Positions 27,901 to 42,900 of a stretch of DNA of 64,000 bases are shown here, in pieces; positions within the stretch are counted from its first letter, which is position 1; each line of letters starts with the position of its first letter. The position numbers were made by a program, and so were the translations under genes. The stretch comes from Motacilla alba alba (Eukaryota; Chordata; Aves; Passeriformes; Motacillidae). The notes beneath the pieces were generated by a model. The model did not search any database. It saw only the letters and a list, made by a program, of their open reading frames with translations, and was not told where the DNA came from. Location: the NCBI RefSeq assembly GCF_015832195.1, contig NC_052018.1, positions 33,136,115 through 33,200,114 on the forward strand, in the 5' to 3' direction.

Positions 27901-30900
27901 AACTTGTGGTATTGAACTTCTAAACAGTAGTAAAAAGAATATAATCATTTTTTTAGTGAGCACTGGATGTTTATTGAAACAGATAATTAAACACTAATAC
28001 TGCAATAACAGAGATATTGTTAAATAAGTGTAATAAAGCCTGTTGTGTAATTTAATGAAGTGTAGAAATGTTGCTACAGGTTACCAGTGACTAAATTCAT
28101 CCTGTAGTTACAGGATGTGCTCATGCAGTAGTTTACCTTACTTTGACAGTAAGTAATCAATCTAGAATGAAGTTCTAATCCCAAAGGAAATAAGCCAGTT
28201 ATGATCGGCTTTGTTTTATCTGCAGTGTGCTCTCTGATTTGTATCTGTTACCCTTGAGCTGATCTAGGTGTCCTTTAGTAATGTGTATGGAGCTACAGTG
28301 TCCCTGCTGTGTGCTTCAAAGAGGATTAATGGAACATGTGAGTTGTAAATTGTTACTTAAGAGTGCTGTTCCTTTTTCATTGTGTCCACTTAGGCCAGAG
28401 GGAAAGGAGGGTAGTGCTTTGTTGCTTCTTCATCCCAGTGATTTCAGCGGTGCTTGGCTCACCTGTCAGTGTTTTCTTTTGCATTAACAAGAAAAACTTA
28501 ATTGCACATTCTCTTCCTTAGCTCACAGTTTTGCTCAAGATAAAAGCTCAAGTTGTGAAATTAGACTTGGCAAATTGATTTTGATTTCCTAATAATTGAA
28601 TATTAGTGACCTGGAAATGGATTGAGACAATAAAGGTGCCATTCTGGTTTTTGTGGCTCCTTTTTTACTTAAATACTGACTAAAATTTCATTTAAATACC
28701 CCAGATGAGGAGTTGTCTTGTCATTACTTGGGTACCCTTGGGTGGTGTGCTTGAGGATGATTTGCTGTGAATTGGTCAGAATTCATGACCATGGATAAAA
28801 CTCTACTCTTGAGTGTTTCACATCTTATGCCAGGGTGCTTGATTCAGGCTTTTGGCATGTGATGAAGTGGACTGATTGGAATTCAGAAATACTTCTGACT
28901 TTACTTTGTGCCTTGGATCCTCATCTGTTAAGGGGGATGAAGCAGTTAGTTTTTCATATACATGTTTTGGTGTCATGTTCTTTCTTACTCAGTGAGGTGC
29001 ACAATACTGGGAGGAATTACTTTCGAGTAGCAGGTATTGTTGAAGCAATGTGTGGTTACTAAATATAGCCAAAGGTAGAATCAGAATGCTGGTTAGGGAT
29101 TCTTAGAGCTTATCCACTTTGCTATGGATTTAGGAGAAAAACAGTATTTGACTATATGGTTAAAAAAAATTCTGACCAATTAGCACAAAATTGATTTAAA
29201 TGAAATTATAGCTCATCTAATTTTGGTGCTTCCTTGCTCTAGTGTTTGATATCATCCATTTAATATTCTTAAAATAGGTTACTTAAAGCAGAAGTTCCAG
29301 AGCCCTACACTTCACTTCCACCAGCCTGAACTACAGGCAACAGTGATGTCTGACTTCATTTATGAGTGGAATTTTGAGTGTGGAGGATACGGTGCTCTTA
29401 AATATGCTATTGTGCATATACTTGAGTATTTCTTATAATATATATGTGTGGCATGAATGTAAGAACAAAGTGGTTTGTTTTGCTGCTTTGGAATGGAGGA
29501 AGAAGGGCATTTGGGGTTTCAGGGGCATTGACAGCTGTAGCAAAATACTGCATCATTTTGCCCAGATGTTCTTCAAACCAAGTAAAGTATTGTGGTTACA
29601 GTACACTTTTTTCCTTATTTGACTTTTTCTAATAGATGCCTGTATATGTTTACATATGTAAATTGACTGCTTCAATATGTTTTGATAACACATTCCCTTT
29701 CCCATTCCAGCTCTCTTCAAAGTTCTCTGTTTATGCCATTTAGTAATGTGTAAAACTGTAATGAAAAAATGTCCTTGCTTTTCTCTCCTCTTTTCTTAAC
29801 TGTAGTGCTGTCCAGAGTTGTTTTATTTAACAACAGCTGGTTTTAAATGTGATTTCTATTAAGTGCATTAAAGATGTTTTATAATATATACATAATAAAA
29901 GTTTTACCTGGTCAGATCTAAATGGAAGTCCATGAAAGTAATATTTCCTTGCTGATACTACAGGGAAAAAAAAGGATTTTAGAATGAGTACAATTTTCTT
30001 ACAGTTCCTATAACACTAAAAAAATACTGAAAATGTGTGTTTTGTGACTTGGTGTTCAATTTGACGTGAAAATTTGAATTGTGTGATTGCTTGTAACTAT
30101 TTCCAGGCAGTTTCCTTAAAATGGCAATGTAAGAGGAGGTGTCCCTAATAAACAATGGCTTCATAGAACTATGCAAAGTGAATGTAAGACAACATGAATG
30201 TAACCATCTCTTTAAAAAAATCTTGCCCCAGTGTAATTGTTTTTTTACTTCTGTGATTTCTAATTCTGTGCTTCTTACACCTAGAAAATGAGAAGAAGTG
30301 TAAGCAGATCCTTCAGAAAGCTGTGGAGTGCTCTGCTGTTCCTCTGGAATTGTTGGAAACTGCTCTGCAAAACTTACATTTGAAAAAAAAGCAGTTACTT
30401 TCAGATGAGGAGAAGGAGAACTTTGCAGGTAATTGCAGTTTCTTAAAATACTGGTTGCTTATGCATGTTGTGATTCTAGATTGAAAAAAAAATTGCTAGT
30501 GTTTGTCCCTTCTAGATACAAACTCAGAATCTCTATTGCCCAATTCTCTATTGTCAATATTATGAATCTTATTCCTTCAGTGCTTGTTTTAATCTTCAGT
30601 GCAGTGGCTGTAGTTAGCAGGAGCTGTGGTATGGTCAATTCTGTTATTCTGCAGTGGGTTCCTCTGGCTGTCATCAAGGATTTGCAGTTTGTAAGAGAGA
30701 CTTACAGCTCTAAGTGTGAAGTAAGAGCTGTTGGTAGAGAAGAATTAGGACTGGAATATACAGACTAAACTTCACATATATAGGTTGCTTGGAGGTGTAT
30801 CTTGTGACAGACTGGGAAAGCTTTGACAGTCATTTCAGTCAAGTGAAATCTAGGAAAAATAATCCATTTCAACTTTATTGTGGACAAAACCCATATGTTT

Positions 30901-33900
30901 ATCAGTACAAAGTTGAAGTGCTTGGCTGTATCATAAATCCTAAGTGATTCTTATTGCTGGGTATGTAACTTCAAAAAGGGAACTGTTATTTCTTGAAGTT
31001 TTCAAGAGATAAATTTGTTTGGAGTGGAATTGAGCAAAAAATATGGTTCGGCTTCAGCATTGAAGTGTGTGCAGCTAACTCATTCAAGGGTGAAGTTGAA
31101 CACTTCCCGCATTGTGTAAGGACAGAATTAATGTAAAATAAGTCTGATTTAATTTTCTTAGGGATATATCTTCAGGAGTGGTGTTTGAGATTTGCTTGGC
31201 ACCTATTGAATCAACCTTTGACTGAAACACTAGCGGGGGTGAATCCTTTTAATAGTGTTCAGCTATGGCGTTCATTTCTAATAAACTCTCTTTTCTGTCT
31301 TATTCTGTTTATCATTAATTGGATATAGACATCATAAATGCCACTGCTGATCTACTGTGCCACAGGAGAATATCTTGAAGGATACCAATATCCTTCATGG
31401 ATTGCATAATTTTTCACTGCCATTGACTTGCTGCTGCAGAGCTAAGGGAATACCTGTGAGAATGAATGCCAAAACCCTGCCTGCCAGTTAGGAAGCAGTG
31501 AACTGTGGGGCAAGAGTAGGCTTATTTATTTTTTCATATATATGGGCTTGTAATTAGCTATTTGAAAAATGCAAACTATTAATTTAGTTATTTAAAGATT
31601 AAAAGGTAAATAACACCAGACTTGAAACATCTCAAACTCTGGGACATAAGAGGTAAATCACTAAATTTGCCTTTAAGTGAATTTGTATGGTCCTCTGGAA
31701 CAACAGAGGCTATTTTAGTATATTGGCATTTAGGTATTTTCTGGTTTGTATTACCATTTGAAGAGCTGCTTTTGAAAGTTTTTTATTTGAAAATATGAAT
31801 GCTGTGTATGTAAATGTGTTTGTTCACAGCTTCAGAAGATTGTACAGAATGCTTTTGGCAGTTATATGCTGTTAGTGTTGTGATGCAAACATAACCCATG
31901 CATCAAGTCTAGAAATCTTTGGTTTAATTCCTTTTTTTCCTCTTTCATTCATGATCAGCAGTCTAAAGTATTTGACATCCCAGGTGCAATCAAACATGTT
32001 TAGTTGGGAAAAGGTAGTTTAGTATTTCAGAAATGTAGGCTGCAGAATCATTTTAGAATTGTTTTGAGTGGAAGAGAGCCTTAGGACATGGGGTCCAGCT
32101 GTGGTAAGGAGTATCATAAGCAGATAGGCTGTCTTAGACTGTGAAGGAATGAAAGTATTGTAGATCACCAGCTTGGTGGTTTAAAAAAAAAATCTTTGGG
32201 TAAAAATTGTGGGCTGCATTTATGAGATGGTGATGGTCCTGGGTTGGTAATAAAACTACACTGTATATTGAGGCACTTGTTTTATTTAAATGAGTGATTT
32301 GGTCTATTGGCATAAGTAGTTCATAAAACATTAAGTATTAGAAATAGCCATTACTGCACTGTTCATCTACCATCTGACTGAAAGTAGTAAAGGGGTATGG
32401 GAGAGTTCAAAAGAAAAGTAAAAACCATTTAAATGAATTGATACGGATTTAAAAATGTTAAGTGCTATATAAAAAAGTCCTTAAATTGTGATTTCTTGGA
32501 AGGCTGTGGATAGCTGTGGATCTTGTTGGTCAAGCAGATAATTTCCTATACTGATGGAACACATGGTCCATGTGATGTAGAATATCATATTATATAGTAT
32601 CTTAGTTAGAATCTTTGAATGGTTGGGGTTGGAAGGGACATTAAAGGTCATCTAGTTCCAAGCCCCTGCTATGGGGCAAGAACACTTTCCTGTAGACCAG
32701 GTTGCTCAAAGCTTTCAACCTGGCTTTGGACACTTCCAGACACTTCCAGTTGACTTGTTTTTTTTATTTTGTGTTTTGGGTTTTTTTTTTTTTTTTTTTT
32801 TGTTGTTGTTTTTTTGGGTTTTTTTTGGTTTTATTTTTTTTTTTTTTCCAAATATGCTCTTTGGTGCCTGTCTTTTTTTTTTTTTTTTTAAATCTTGTAG
32901 CATTAAAGAGATCTTAATCGAAATAACCAGATATTAATTTACATTTTTAAAAAAGGGTTTGTCAGGAAAATAGCTGAGTTCAAGTGATTATTGTTTATCT
33001 GAAGGTCCTTAAAGTAGCTTGTACTCCACATTGTTCCCAAAATGAAGAATTAAACTGTGTTGTAATGTGAATGCGTGTTCATTAAGGTGTTGATACATTT
33101 TCATTAGTGTATTCTGAGTTCTTGTGGTTTCTTTGTCTCTGAGAAATGACCATCCCTTTACCTGTAGGGAAAACTAATGTGGAAGACAGTGTTGTTCTGA
33201 ACTGTTTATTTGTGGGTTTGAGTTTCTAGAATGACTCTTCAAATAACTTGAATTCTGGTTGTGTTTCCCATAAAGTATATCTGAAATATATACTTTCACA
33301 AAGTTTATTAAGTGGACCTGACATTTCATTTTAAGATTAATGTACAACTTCATAAAACTACTGCTAAATATTCAATAATCAAGCAAGACTCTCTTCTGGA
33401 TTAAGATGGGGGAGGTGAATGAGCTTTTTGCTATTGCCTGCCTTGATACTCCCTGGCCTTGCACAGCTTATATGACCACTCTCATATTTGCTATCAGTGA
33501 AATCAGCTGGTTTAATTTAACTCAATTAATTACTTAGAATAATTTAGTTGAATTTATCTGATATGATCTGAATGATTCTAATATTTTCCTTACAGTATCA
33601 AGTACACAGGAGTCTGGACTTCAGAATATAGGTGGAAATCACAGAAGCTTAAAAAAGAATGATTCTAGTGAAAATTCTTCTACTATTACCAGATCTTTAT
33701 TTGGGTAATGTCTTAATTCCTTATTTAGTTTCTTATAACATCATTTAAACCAAAACCAAACACATATGCAACAGTGTTGTGTGTGTTGTTTTGTGGGTTT
33801 TTTGTTTTGTTTTTTCTTTTAGGGAAGAGAAGTCACAGGAACTGGGTGCTCTAGTTAATTACCAGAATCCATTGAGACCACTAAACAAATCTAACCAGGT

Positions 33901-36900
33901 AAAACTTGTTACTTTTTCTTTAAAATCTTAAACTCTTTATTTTGCTGTACACACCTGGTAACTTCGAATTTGTTCTAAGATTTGCCCGTTTGGGAGGATT
34001 CCTGTTACCCTAGTGTCTGATGATGGTGATGACATGGAGGATTCAGATGTCCCACTCACGGCTAGTCTTACGAAGAGGTATGGTTATTGGGTTTACCTAC
34101 AGCACAACAGATTTTAATACTCCTTTTCAATGGTTCTTTTACTGGCTAGTGAAAATGTCAGATGTCAGTGTTAAATTTGACCTGAAGGATAGAGACAAAT
34201 AGTCATTATGGTTGCAACAGGTACTGCAGTAACCTACTTCCAATCTTATGGAAATTCTTTGTATGAAAGCATGTGAAGATGAAGAAAAAGCGTGTTCTGG
34301 CTAATCAGTAAGCTCAAAATAAATGGAAATTAAAGTGGAAATGGATTTAGTTCAAAATATCTAAAAGTTTATGTAGTCCACTTTTTAAAATAAGAGATAA
34401 GACAGTCTTGTAACTCAAGATATTTTAAAATCCTCATTTTGTAGGACTACTTTGCATCGTTTCTCACTTTGCTGTCTGAGTGGACCTGCTTTTCTGTATA
34501 TTTTAAGCTTGTAACCAAAAGTCTTCACACAACTACTTTTCATCTCATTCCCAAAAATAACTATTGCCCCAGTGTATTGTATGTGATGTAATTAAAAATG
34601 TTACTTCAACAGGCAAATGTCCAGCTCCAAACAAACAGCCTTTGTTGCACCTTTTCCACCATCAGAACAGAAACCTTGTGGGCGTGATTCATACAGCCTG
34701 GGAGATTTGCAGGTAATGTAAATTTTTTTTAAATATATAAAGAAATTCTAGGTATCCAATTATATTAGTCAGAAAGATAATAACACCTTTTTCAATTCAA
34801 GAAAGAAATAATGTAGGATTTCACTTTAAGTAATCATTTGTGGATAGAAATATTCATTTGGCTTTTAAACTGAAAGTTTTTATGCGTAATAGGGCATTAA
34901 AAAAGAGCTTTCTCTGAACCCATCAGTACATCTGATGGGAGCCAGTGGGAGTGGTGTTTGGAGTATGATTTAGGAAGAGGGGATAAACTGATTTCAGCTT
35001 GACTACAGGACCTTTTTAAGCTGTAGTCATGAATTTTGCCATGGGAAATACCCTATATAGGGAAGTCAATTCAACTAAATTAGTGTTCTGTGGAGCCATA
35101 AATTACAGCTTTTGATAGGGATTTTTATCATAAAAAAACAAATGACTTACATTACTATGCCTTACGTTTTCGTGTCCCTATCTCCTGAAAGAAAATTTCA
35201 GAGTAGAAAGCATTTAGCTTTTATTATAGCAACTAGGTTATGATAATTCATAATGTTGATATATTTAAAAATAGCATTGGTAATACTTGTCTGTGTAACC
35301 TGCACAGTTCCCTGAGGCATGTTTGCTTTGCAGTGTGCCTGCCACTTAATCCCCTTGAGGAATGTCTTTTGTATACTACTCTCGAGTTTTCCTTTGATTC
35401 TTTAAGATGCTTTTTATGTTCTTTAGTCCTTACAAGAAAAAACAGCTTTGCAGTTGCAGATGTTGGATGAGGGCAGCTCAGAAACAGCCACCAATTCAAC
35501 TGTAACTCTCAAAACCAAAGTGGATGCAAGTCTTGTGACAAAAAGAGCAGGTAACTATTAATGTCATGTCTGAGTAGTTTGAAATAGAATAAATGTTGAA
35601 AATGTGCTATTCTGTTTTTTTAAAAAATGCATTGCTAAATAAAATGTTTTTCAAACAGCAGAAGTTACTGCATTATTAACATACTTTTGGAGAATTATTC
35701 TTAAAGTTCTTTTAAAAACAGTTTTGATGTATTTCAGAAATACTTCACTAGATATTGCATGGATTTTGACTGTTGTGTGAAGTCAGCTAGAAATAGGGAT
35801 GGTATTAGATTACATTTTTGTCTTTCTGGAAAATATTGTAACCAGCTTAGATTTATAGTAAGGATTTCAGGGCTAGTAAAATCTAGAAGGTTGCTGCTAA
35901 TTATTTACCAACTTCATGGAATATGGAATATATGTACTAACCTCCTATGGTTAGTTGCGAGCTACTTCAGTGTTTCATCAGAAAGCTGGTTCCCAAAGTG
36001 GCTTTCTCATCCTGCTGAAAAATTAGGTGAAAATGTCTAATATTGCAAGAGTTAGATTTAGGATTGTGTAAGTACATATGTATTGTAGGAAAGAAAGAAA
36101 GATTTCAGTTGAAAAATGGTGATTTTTTTGAACTTCAGTGTCCCCTAAGCTCCTCAGTGAACTTTTCCCACTGACATTGGGAACAGTTTGGGTTTTGGGT
36201 CATGGTTGCCCTGTTTGTGCTTCATTCACGTTTCCAGGTGAGTTGTTGGTTGAGGTAGTTCAGTCCTTCAGCAGCTGACTTGCACTAAGCTGCTCAGCAT
36301 GGGATGCTGCTTTCTAGTAATTTGAAAAGAAAACTTTTCAGGCTTGTGAAGGAACACTCTTAAGCTATGCTGTTTGCAGCTTGCACTGTCACATCCCGCC
36401 ATTTCACTCTTGTACTCCCTGTGCAAAAGGAACTAGGAGACAGTGCCAAGTCCCTTTAGGCCTCTGGCTTCAGTCATTGCACTTAGATTATAGGCTGCTT
36501 ATTGTTGCAGACAACAGACTTCTCATTTGGAGTGTAGTAGTAAGCTTATCTTCAGTGCTTTATAAACCTGCTCAGTATCCCGGGATGTTGTAGTACAATT
36601 TGTGAACATACTCTCGTTGCGTGTGTTGGCGTAGGAAACAGTTGCATCTCTGTTACTGTTACATTGTTGTCCTAAGACTTTGAAGAAAGTTGCCATTTTA
36701 CTGCACTCACTTGAATATGAACCTTGAGGACTTCATTAATGTCTTTTAAGGCCTAATTCCAGTAAATCATCTGTGTTTTAGTCTGATCTAGAAAATGAGG
36801 TAAAATTATTCTATAAACTTTTCAAGTGTTGAATATTGAATCATTTTAATAGTCTGGGTTTTGGGTTTTTTTTTGGTTTTTTTTCACAGAAAATAAAGTT

Positions 36901-39900
36901 CAGCACCTGGAGCTGAAGACACCAGAGCACAGGAGTCTGGAGAGTCAACAGCAACAAACTAGTTTTGGTGAAAGCTATAGAAAGCAATTGGAACAGATAA
37001 AACTAAATTGTGTTAATGCCAGAAAAAAAATGCCAACTCAGGAAATGTCACAGAAGAGCTGCTATGGAGAGGTAAAGTAACCAAAATACATACTACATGT
37101 GTGCTAGCAGCAGCCTTCTCATGCTGAAGAAATTGTTTTCTTAATTGCGGCTCCTTGTGTGATATCATATCTTGCTTTGCCCTTTGTAGGGGAAACAAAT
37201 GAACATTGAACAGTCTGGTCATCCTGTTTCAAGACGATTATCACCACCAGATGCTGTTTCTAAGAGAAGTGACCCATCGCACGTTTATGGAACACCAAGC
37301 ACCACATCTAATGATTATATGGCCTGGTAAGCCTACTATAAGATGGTAGTTGATCTCTGAAAAGGTTTCAGCAGATTTTTACAGGGTTTAAATTATTCTG
37401 TTTGATAGCAAACATTCCAAGTGCTTCTGTGAAATGCCTGACTTTGAGATTCAGGTTGCATTTGGGGACCTTTGCCTTTTTGGGCAGCTTTTCAGCATTT
37501 GAATATTTACCATCAAATCAGTAAGTTCCTAGTAGTGTTTACTTTTTTCACTGATGCCTGCTACATGACACTTTCTTTTGGATAACTTTTTATGTGGCTG
37601 ACAGGCTTTTTAGATTGATAACTATGTACCAGTTTATTTCCCATGATGCAAGTGTCTGAGGTTTTTTAAAAGCACTTTGAGAAATCCAGAAACTTGCAGA
37701 ATTAAGCACTTATGTTAGGAAATTATAGCATTTGTTTATCCATGTTACCTTAAATAAGGCATAAACCCCTATGCCTGTGTTGGCAAATCTTTCTAATTAT
37801 GTGATTACTTACTGTTTTCATAAGTCTCTAGGATGAATCATATAGGTCAAGGTTGTATGCTGAGTAAGCACTGTTGCTGTTGGTAGGACCTCTGTCTCTA
37901 TAGCTGTAGAATTCAGACTATAGATAGGACATGAGCTACATAATTTCATAAAGAAACGTGATAATAGTCCTTGAATAAATTCTCTTTACTTAGTTTGTAC
38001 ATGCTAAATATGCAGAATTGCTGAGTGTTTCTGTATTCAAAGAAAACCATGCTTTGGACTGGTTTTGTTCTTTTTTTTTTACTTCTGTGATTTTACTCTA
38101 CCAAATAAATCCTAGTTATATACATTTTTTCCAGTTCTGATCCTGGCATTAGTTTCTGTAAATACAATGGGGGGAAAAATAAAGTATGTTAAGAAATACA
38201 ACTAAAGAGATGGCAGACACATCAGGAGAACAAATAAAAAAACTATAGAATTTTTGCAGTCTTTAGTTTTCTTAAATCTGTGATCTTTCTGCTCATATAC
38301 AGTGTAGCTAAAGCTCTCAAAGCAATAGTGAGAGTTTTTGAAGTTGTCTGTCTTAATATGCTTACTTTAAGAAACAGGTAATCTAAAAAGTTTTTGAATA
38401 AATAACAAGCTGGAGAAGAGTAACTGGCTCAAACTCTTATAGTCAGCTCTTCTAGCTTTATAGTTCTTTTACTTTTCAGTTGCTGGGAAGTGCCAGCTAT
38501 TGTCTGAAGATAGTGAGTTTGTGTTTTTAAAGGTATTTGCTAAGTATGTTATAGTTTCAGTGTATTTCTAGAAGGACTTCCAAATGAAGAAGTTGAAGTG
38601 GTCTTAATGGTAATTATTGAATGAAGTGGAGGCTTGAGCTCTTGCTAGTCAATAGGGTTTAACTTTCAGGAAACATTGAAGATTTCAACTTTGTTGTTAA
38701 AATTATCTTAACAAAATACAACTAATGCAGATATTCATTTTTTTGTTAGTTTCAGCACACCAGTTGTAAAGGACAAGTTTCTACCAGGATGTCAAATTTC
38801 TACTCCCTACAGCCAGTTCCCTTATTATTTACCACATACTCCAGCAACTCCATTTCAAAATCAAGTTGGCTTGCAGGTAACAATTTTCTGTCATTTTTAG
38901 CACATATTTTCATTGGGAACTACTTTAGGTAAAATAAACGTGTGTATATATTTTTTTTCATCTGAAGATTCTGTTCATCTTCCTGGAGGAGTAATGGAAA
39001 GTAGTCTAGTATTCCTAAAAGAGCTTCTTGTGTGTATATCTGAATTCAGATGGCCTAAGTCAGATGTTGAAAAATCAGTTCAATTTTGTCAAAATGCTGG
39101 AGCCTTTATGCAATCTAAGCCTTTTCAGGTCCTACTTAATGGCAGAGAAAAGAACTAGAGCCTCTATTTTTGTTCGGCAGTGCTTTTACAGTTGTATTAC
39201 CCAGTACAGTACCATTAAAGAGAAGCAGTGTGTGTTGAAAACCATGAGTTTGAAGGAGGTAAAAGATTGCATTTTGCCTCCATTTTTTAAGATTTTTTTC
39301 TAGATTTCACAAATCTTGATACATTTGTTGTGGCCTGCCATAATGTAAAAATGGATTACTGTAGATGTGTTGCATATTCAGGTAGGAACCTTCCCAATTG
39401 TAGATAAAACTGGGGGATAGGTTTAAGATTTTATCCTCTGGTAGCATATTGATAAATTAATAAATCAACCTTGAGGTCTTTCTGTGGCTTGGTATAGCAG
39501 ATATGGGCAATGCAGGCTGTTTCAACTTCGCACTACTTCAGTCTTTTAGCTAGTAATTAGCTTCAACTAGAATGGTAGATGATTTCAGTACAGCTCTTAT
39601 GTTTCATGCTGATACTGAAAGTCTCTTGGATAATGTAATTTCTGACGTTATATGTAAAGAGGGAGATGTCTCTAATGATCTGGGAAGCCTTATTAAAGAA
39701 GATCCTTTCCTTGATTTCCAGTGTGAGGAGCATTGGCACCTTTTACAAGAGTGCAGTGATGTCACATGCCAAATGATGATCAGTGTATGGGGATCTGGCT
39801 TTCTTTGAAGTTTCTTTACTGCTTCTAAACAACTTTATCATCTTCAGGAAGAGCAAGATAACTTAAAGCATTTTAACTTAATAAAAAGTAGAGCTCTCTT

Positions 39901-42900
39901 AAGTTCTGTTGCAGGTACCAATATTTATTTCTTAACCTTTTCTACGTGTACACAGGTTCCAGCTTCTGTACCTTCGCATGAATGCCTTGTCATCAATGGA
40001 AGAGTTTATACAGTGTTAAAGCAAATAGGTAGTGGAGGCTCAAGTAAGGTAAGGTGCTCCTTTATCCTTTTAGGCAGTCACTCATTTACACAGTAGTACA
40101 ATCCATTGTAAATACACATTGAAGTCACCTAATGAGTGCCTAGTGCCTTGTACACAATGTTTGACCCTGGGAATCTAGAACTTTGCTGGTTTAATGCTGT
40201 GGTTAGACTTTCTCCCCTTGAAGATAGTTTCAATGGTAGAGTAAGCATTAAAATTTCTGGTAGAATCAGCTCTTCTGTTGTAAGAGGTGTGCAGCATTGA
40301 GTACGTCCTAATGTGAGAGGCTGTTGTTTGGAGCAGTGTGATTACAGTGTTGGGAAATGGGTGACTTGTAAAGTTCAGAGCCTGAAGGAGACAGACCATC
40401 TCTTAACTACTTCTGTAACTTGTTTGAGAAGTAGAGTTGTAGCTATGTCTGAAGTGGTGAGTGAGCTGCTTTTTACATGGAAATTTGGGGTCATGAGAGC
40501 TTGGGAAACAATATTGGCAGAATCTCTTGGGTTTGTTATAGTTGTTTACTTTCTTAACAGCATAAGCAGTTTAAGCTGGATATTGTGGAGGATTACGTCA
40601 AAGGCCTTACAGAAGTCCGGATAGATGACATCTGTATCTCTTCCCTTGTCCTCTGATGTAGTCCCTCCCTCAAAGAAGGTCACTGGGTTGGTCAGACAGA
40701 TGACAGACTTGCACGTGGTGAAGCAGTGCTGGCTCTTTCAAATCACCTCCCTGTTCTCCATGTATTTTAGCATAGCTTCTAGGAGGATGTATCCTAAGGA
40801 TAGCTAATTTAACTAATTATTTACAGGTCTTTCCCTTTGTGAATCCATGTTGACTGTGTCTGATGATTGCATTTCAATAGTACCCAGTAGGATATTCTCT
40901 GTAATTTTTCTAGCAACTGAGGTTAGGCTAACAGGTTTTTAGTTTCCTGGGTCTTCCTTCACATCCTTCTTGTCAATTGGACTAATACTAGCCAGCTTCC
41001 AGACAGCAGGGAACTCCAGAAAGAGGAGCTCTCTGTGTCACCAGTGTATAGCTGTAGGATGGCAGGGACTGTGTGTCACTTTCTCATAGTCTGCTTAAAA
41101 CAAGGCTAAAATAGAGCAGGGTATGCATGGGGTTTTGTGTTTAAATGTTGCCAAGGATGAAGATTCCATAGCCTATCTGGACAAGCAGTTTTCCTGTTGG
41201 ACTATATGATAGTGAAAAAATCAAACTATCCCATTGCTATCTTTCTTGTTAGTTATGTCTGTTGCATCTCATACTTTGATGGTTCAAGAGGAGTCTGTCA
41301 TACCTTCCCTTAGATAGCTGAAGACAGCAATAGGACTTCCTGCAGCCTTCTCATCTTAAGACTAAATGAGACTTTGTGCTCTCTGCCTTTTCTAATGTGC
41401 CATGTAATCTAGCCTCCAAATGATTTTGGTGTGACAAAGTGAATGTGTGAAGGCAGATCAAACCTGTATCTCTGGGAGTGTAATTTCATAATCTTTATCT
41501 TAGGAACACTGCAGACTTATGATGTACTACACCTGGTGTAATATAATGTGTCACCAAGATAGCTTCTGATAGAGGGCTGTTTCTGTCGTAACTGGTGTCT
41601 TTTTTGATTTTTTTTTTTTTCATGCTGACTTGTATGAATTTCTTTGTGTTGTTTCTTCCTTTTGAAGAGGTAGACTTCATTGGTATTTTGGCTGAGTTGA
41701 GATGGACCATAGTACATCAGAATTAGGGATGGATGAAGTTATTAACTAATACTGTTTTGCAGGTGTTTCAAGTACTGAATGACAAGAAGCAGCTGTATGC
41801 TGTCAAATATGTGAACCTAGAGGAAGCTGATCAACAGACTGTTGAGAGCTATAAGAATGAAATTGCTCATTTGAGTAAACTGCAGCAACATAGTGATAAG
41901 ATCATCCGCCTTTATGGCTAGTGAGTAAATACTAACTTTATTTAATCAGTGTTTCTCTATAGAAAGATATTTCCTTCACTTTTAACATATGTGTTTTCTT
42001 TTTAGTGAAATTACTGATCAACATATCTACATGGTAATGGAGTGTGGAAATATTGATCTCAATAGCTGGCTTAAAAAGAAAAAAAAGATGGATCCATTGG
42101 AACGAAAGAGCTATTGGAAAAATATGCTGGAAGCTGTTCACACAATCCATGAACATGGTATTCTTAAATAATTCTAGGTATTTGTGTAGGATATATGGCA
42201 GATAATATGGATCTTGTTTTAATTTTGGAAGTGGTGTTGGTGTAATCTTAGTGATCTTCAAAGATGGGTATTTACTGTGTTTTAAAAAAAGCAGTGATGT
42301 GAAAAACCAAGGTAAATCTTGATTCAGAGATAGACTTAGCTAACTCAAGAAGGATCTCACAAATATCACTGTTAATGATATCTGCTTTCTTTCAACAGCC
42401 AGAAAATACTTTCTCTTTTAGACTACCTCATTATGCTTCCACTTGTTAATTCCACTTGTTCTCTGTTAGACTAAAATTTTAGCCACTCAGTCTTTCCATA
42501 CTTAGCTCTGACATTAATGACAGCTCTGCCATCTTTACTTTAGGAAAAAGCTTAAACACTCTGTCAGAGTTCTTCAGGCCTTCCTCTTGTCTTTACCTAT
42601 ATAATTGTATATGCATCTATATTCTGTTTGTCTGTGTAGCATGAAGGAGAGGGCAGGCTTGGATCTTTTCCTATATAATAATGAAGTGAAGACCAGTACA
42701 TGTAGCAGGAAGCATCATCTATTTTCAGGACTGGAGCATTCAATAATATAGCAAACAGCAAAACCTACTGAAATTCAGGGTGCATGCTTACATGTGATGT
42801 TTTGAAAAAAGACATAGATTTTTGTAAAATATCAGGGTAGATTGCTTGATTATGTAGATAGTAACCAAAATTCATGTTAAATCGTGCGAGTAGAGCTTAT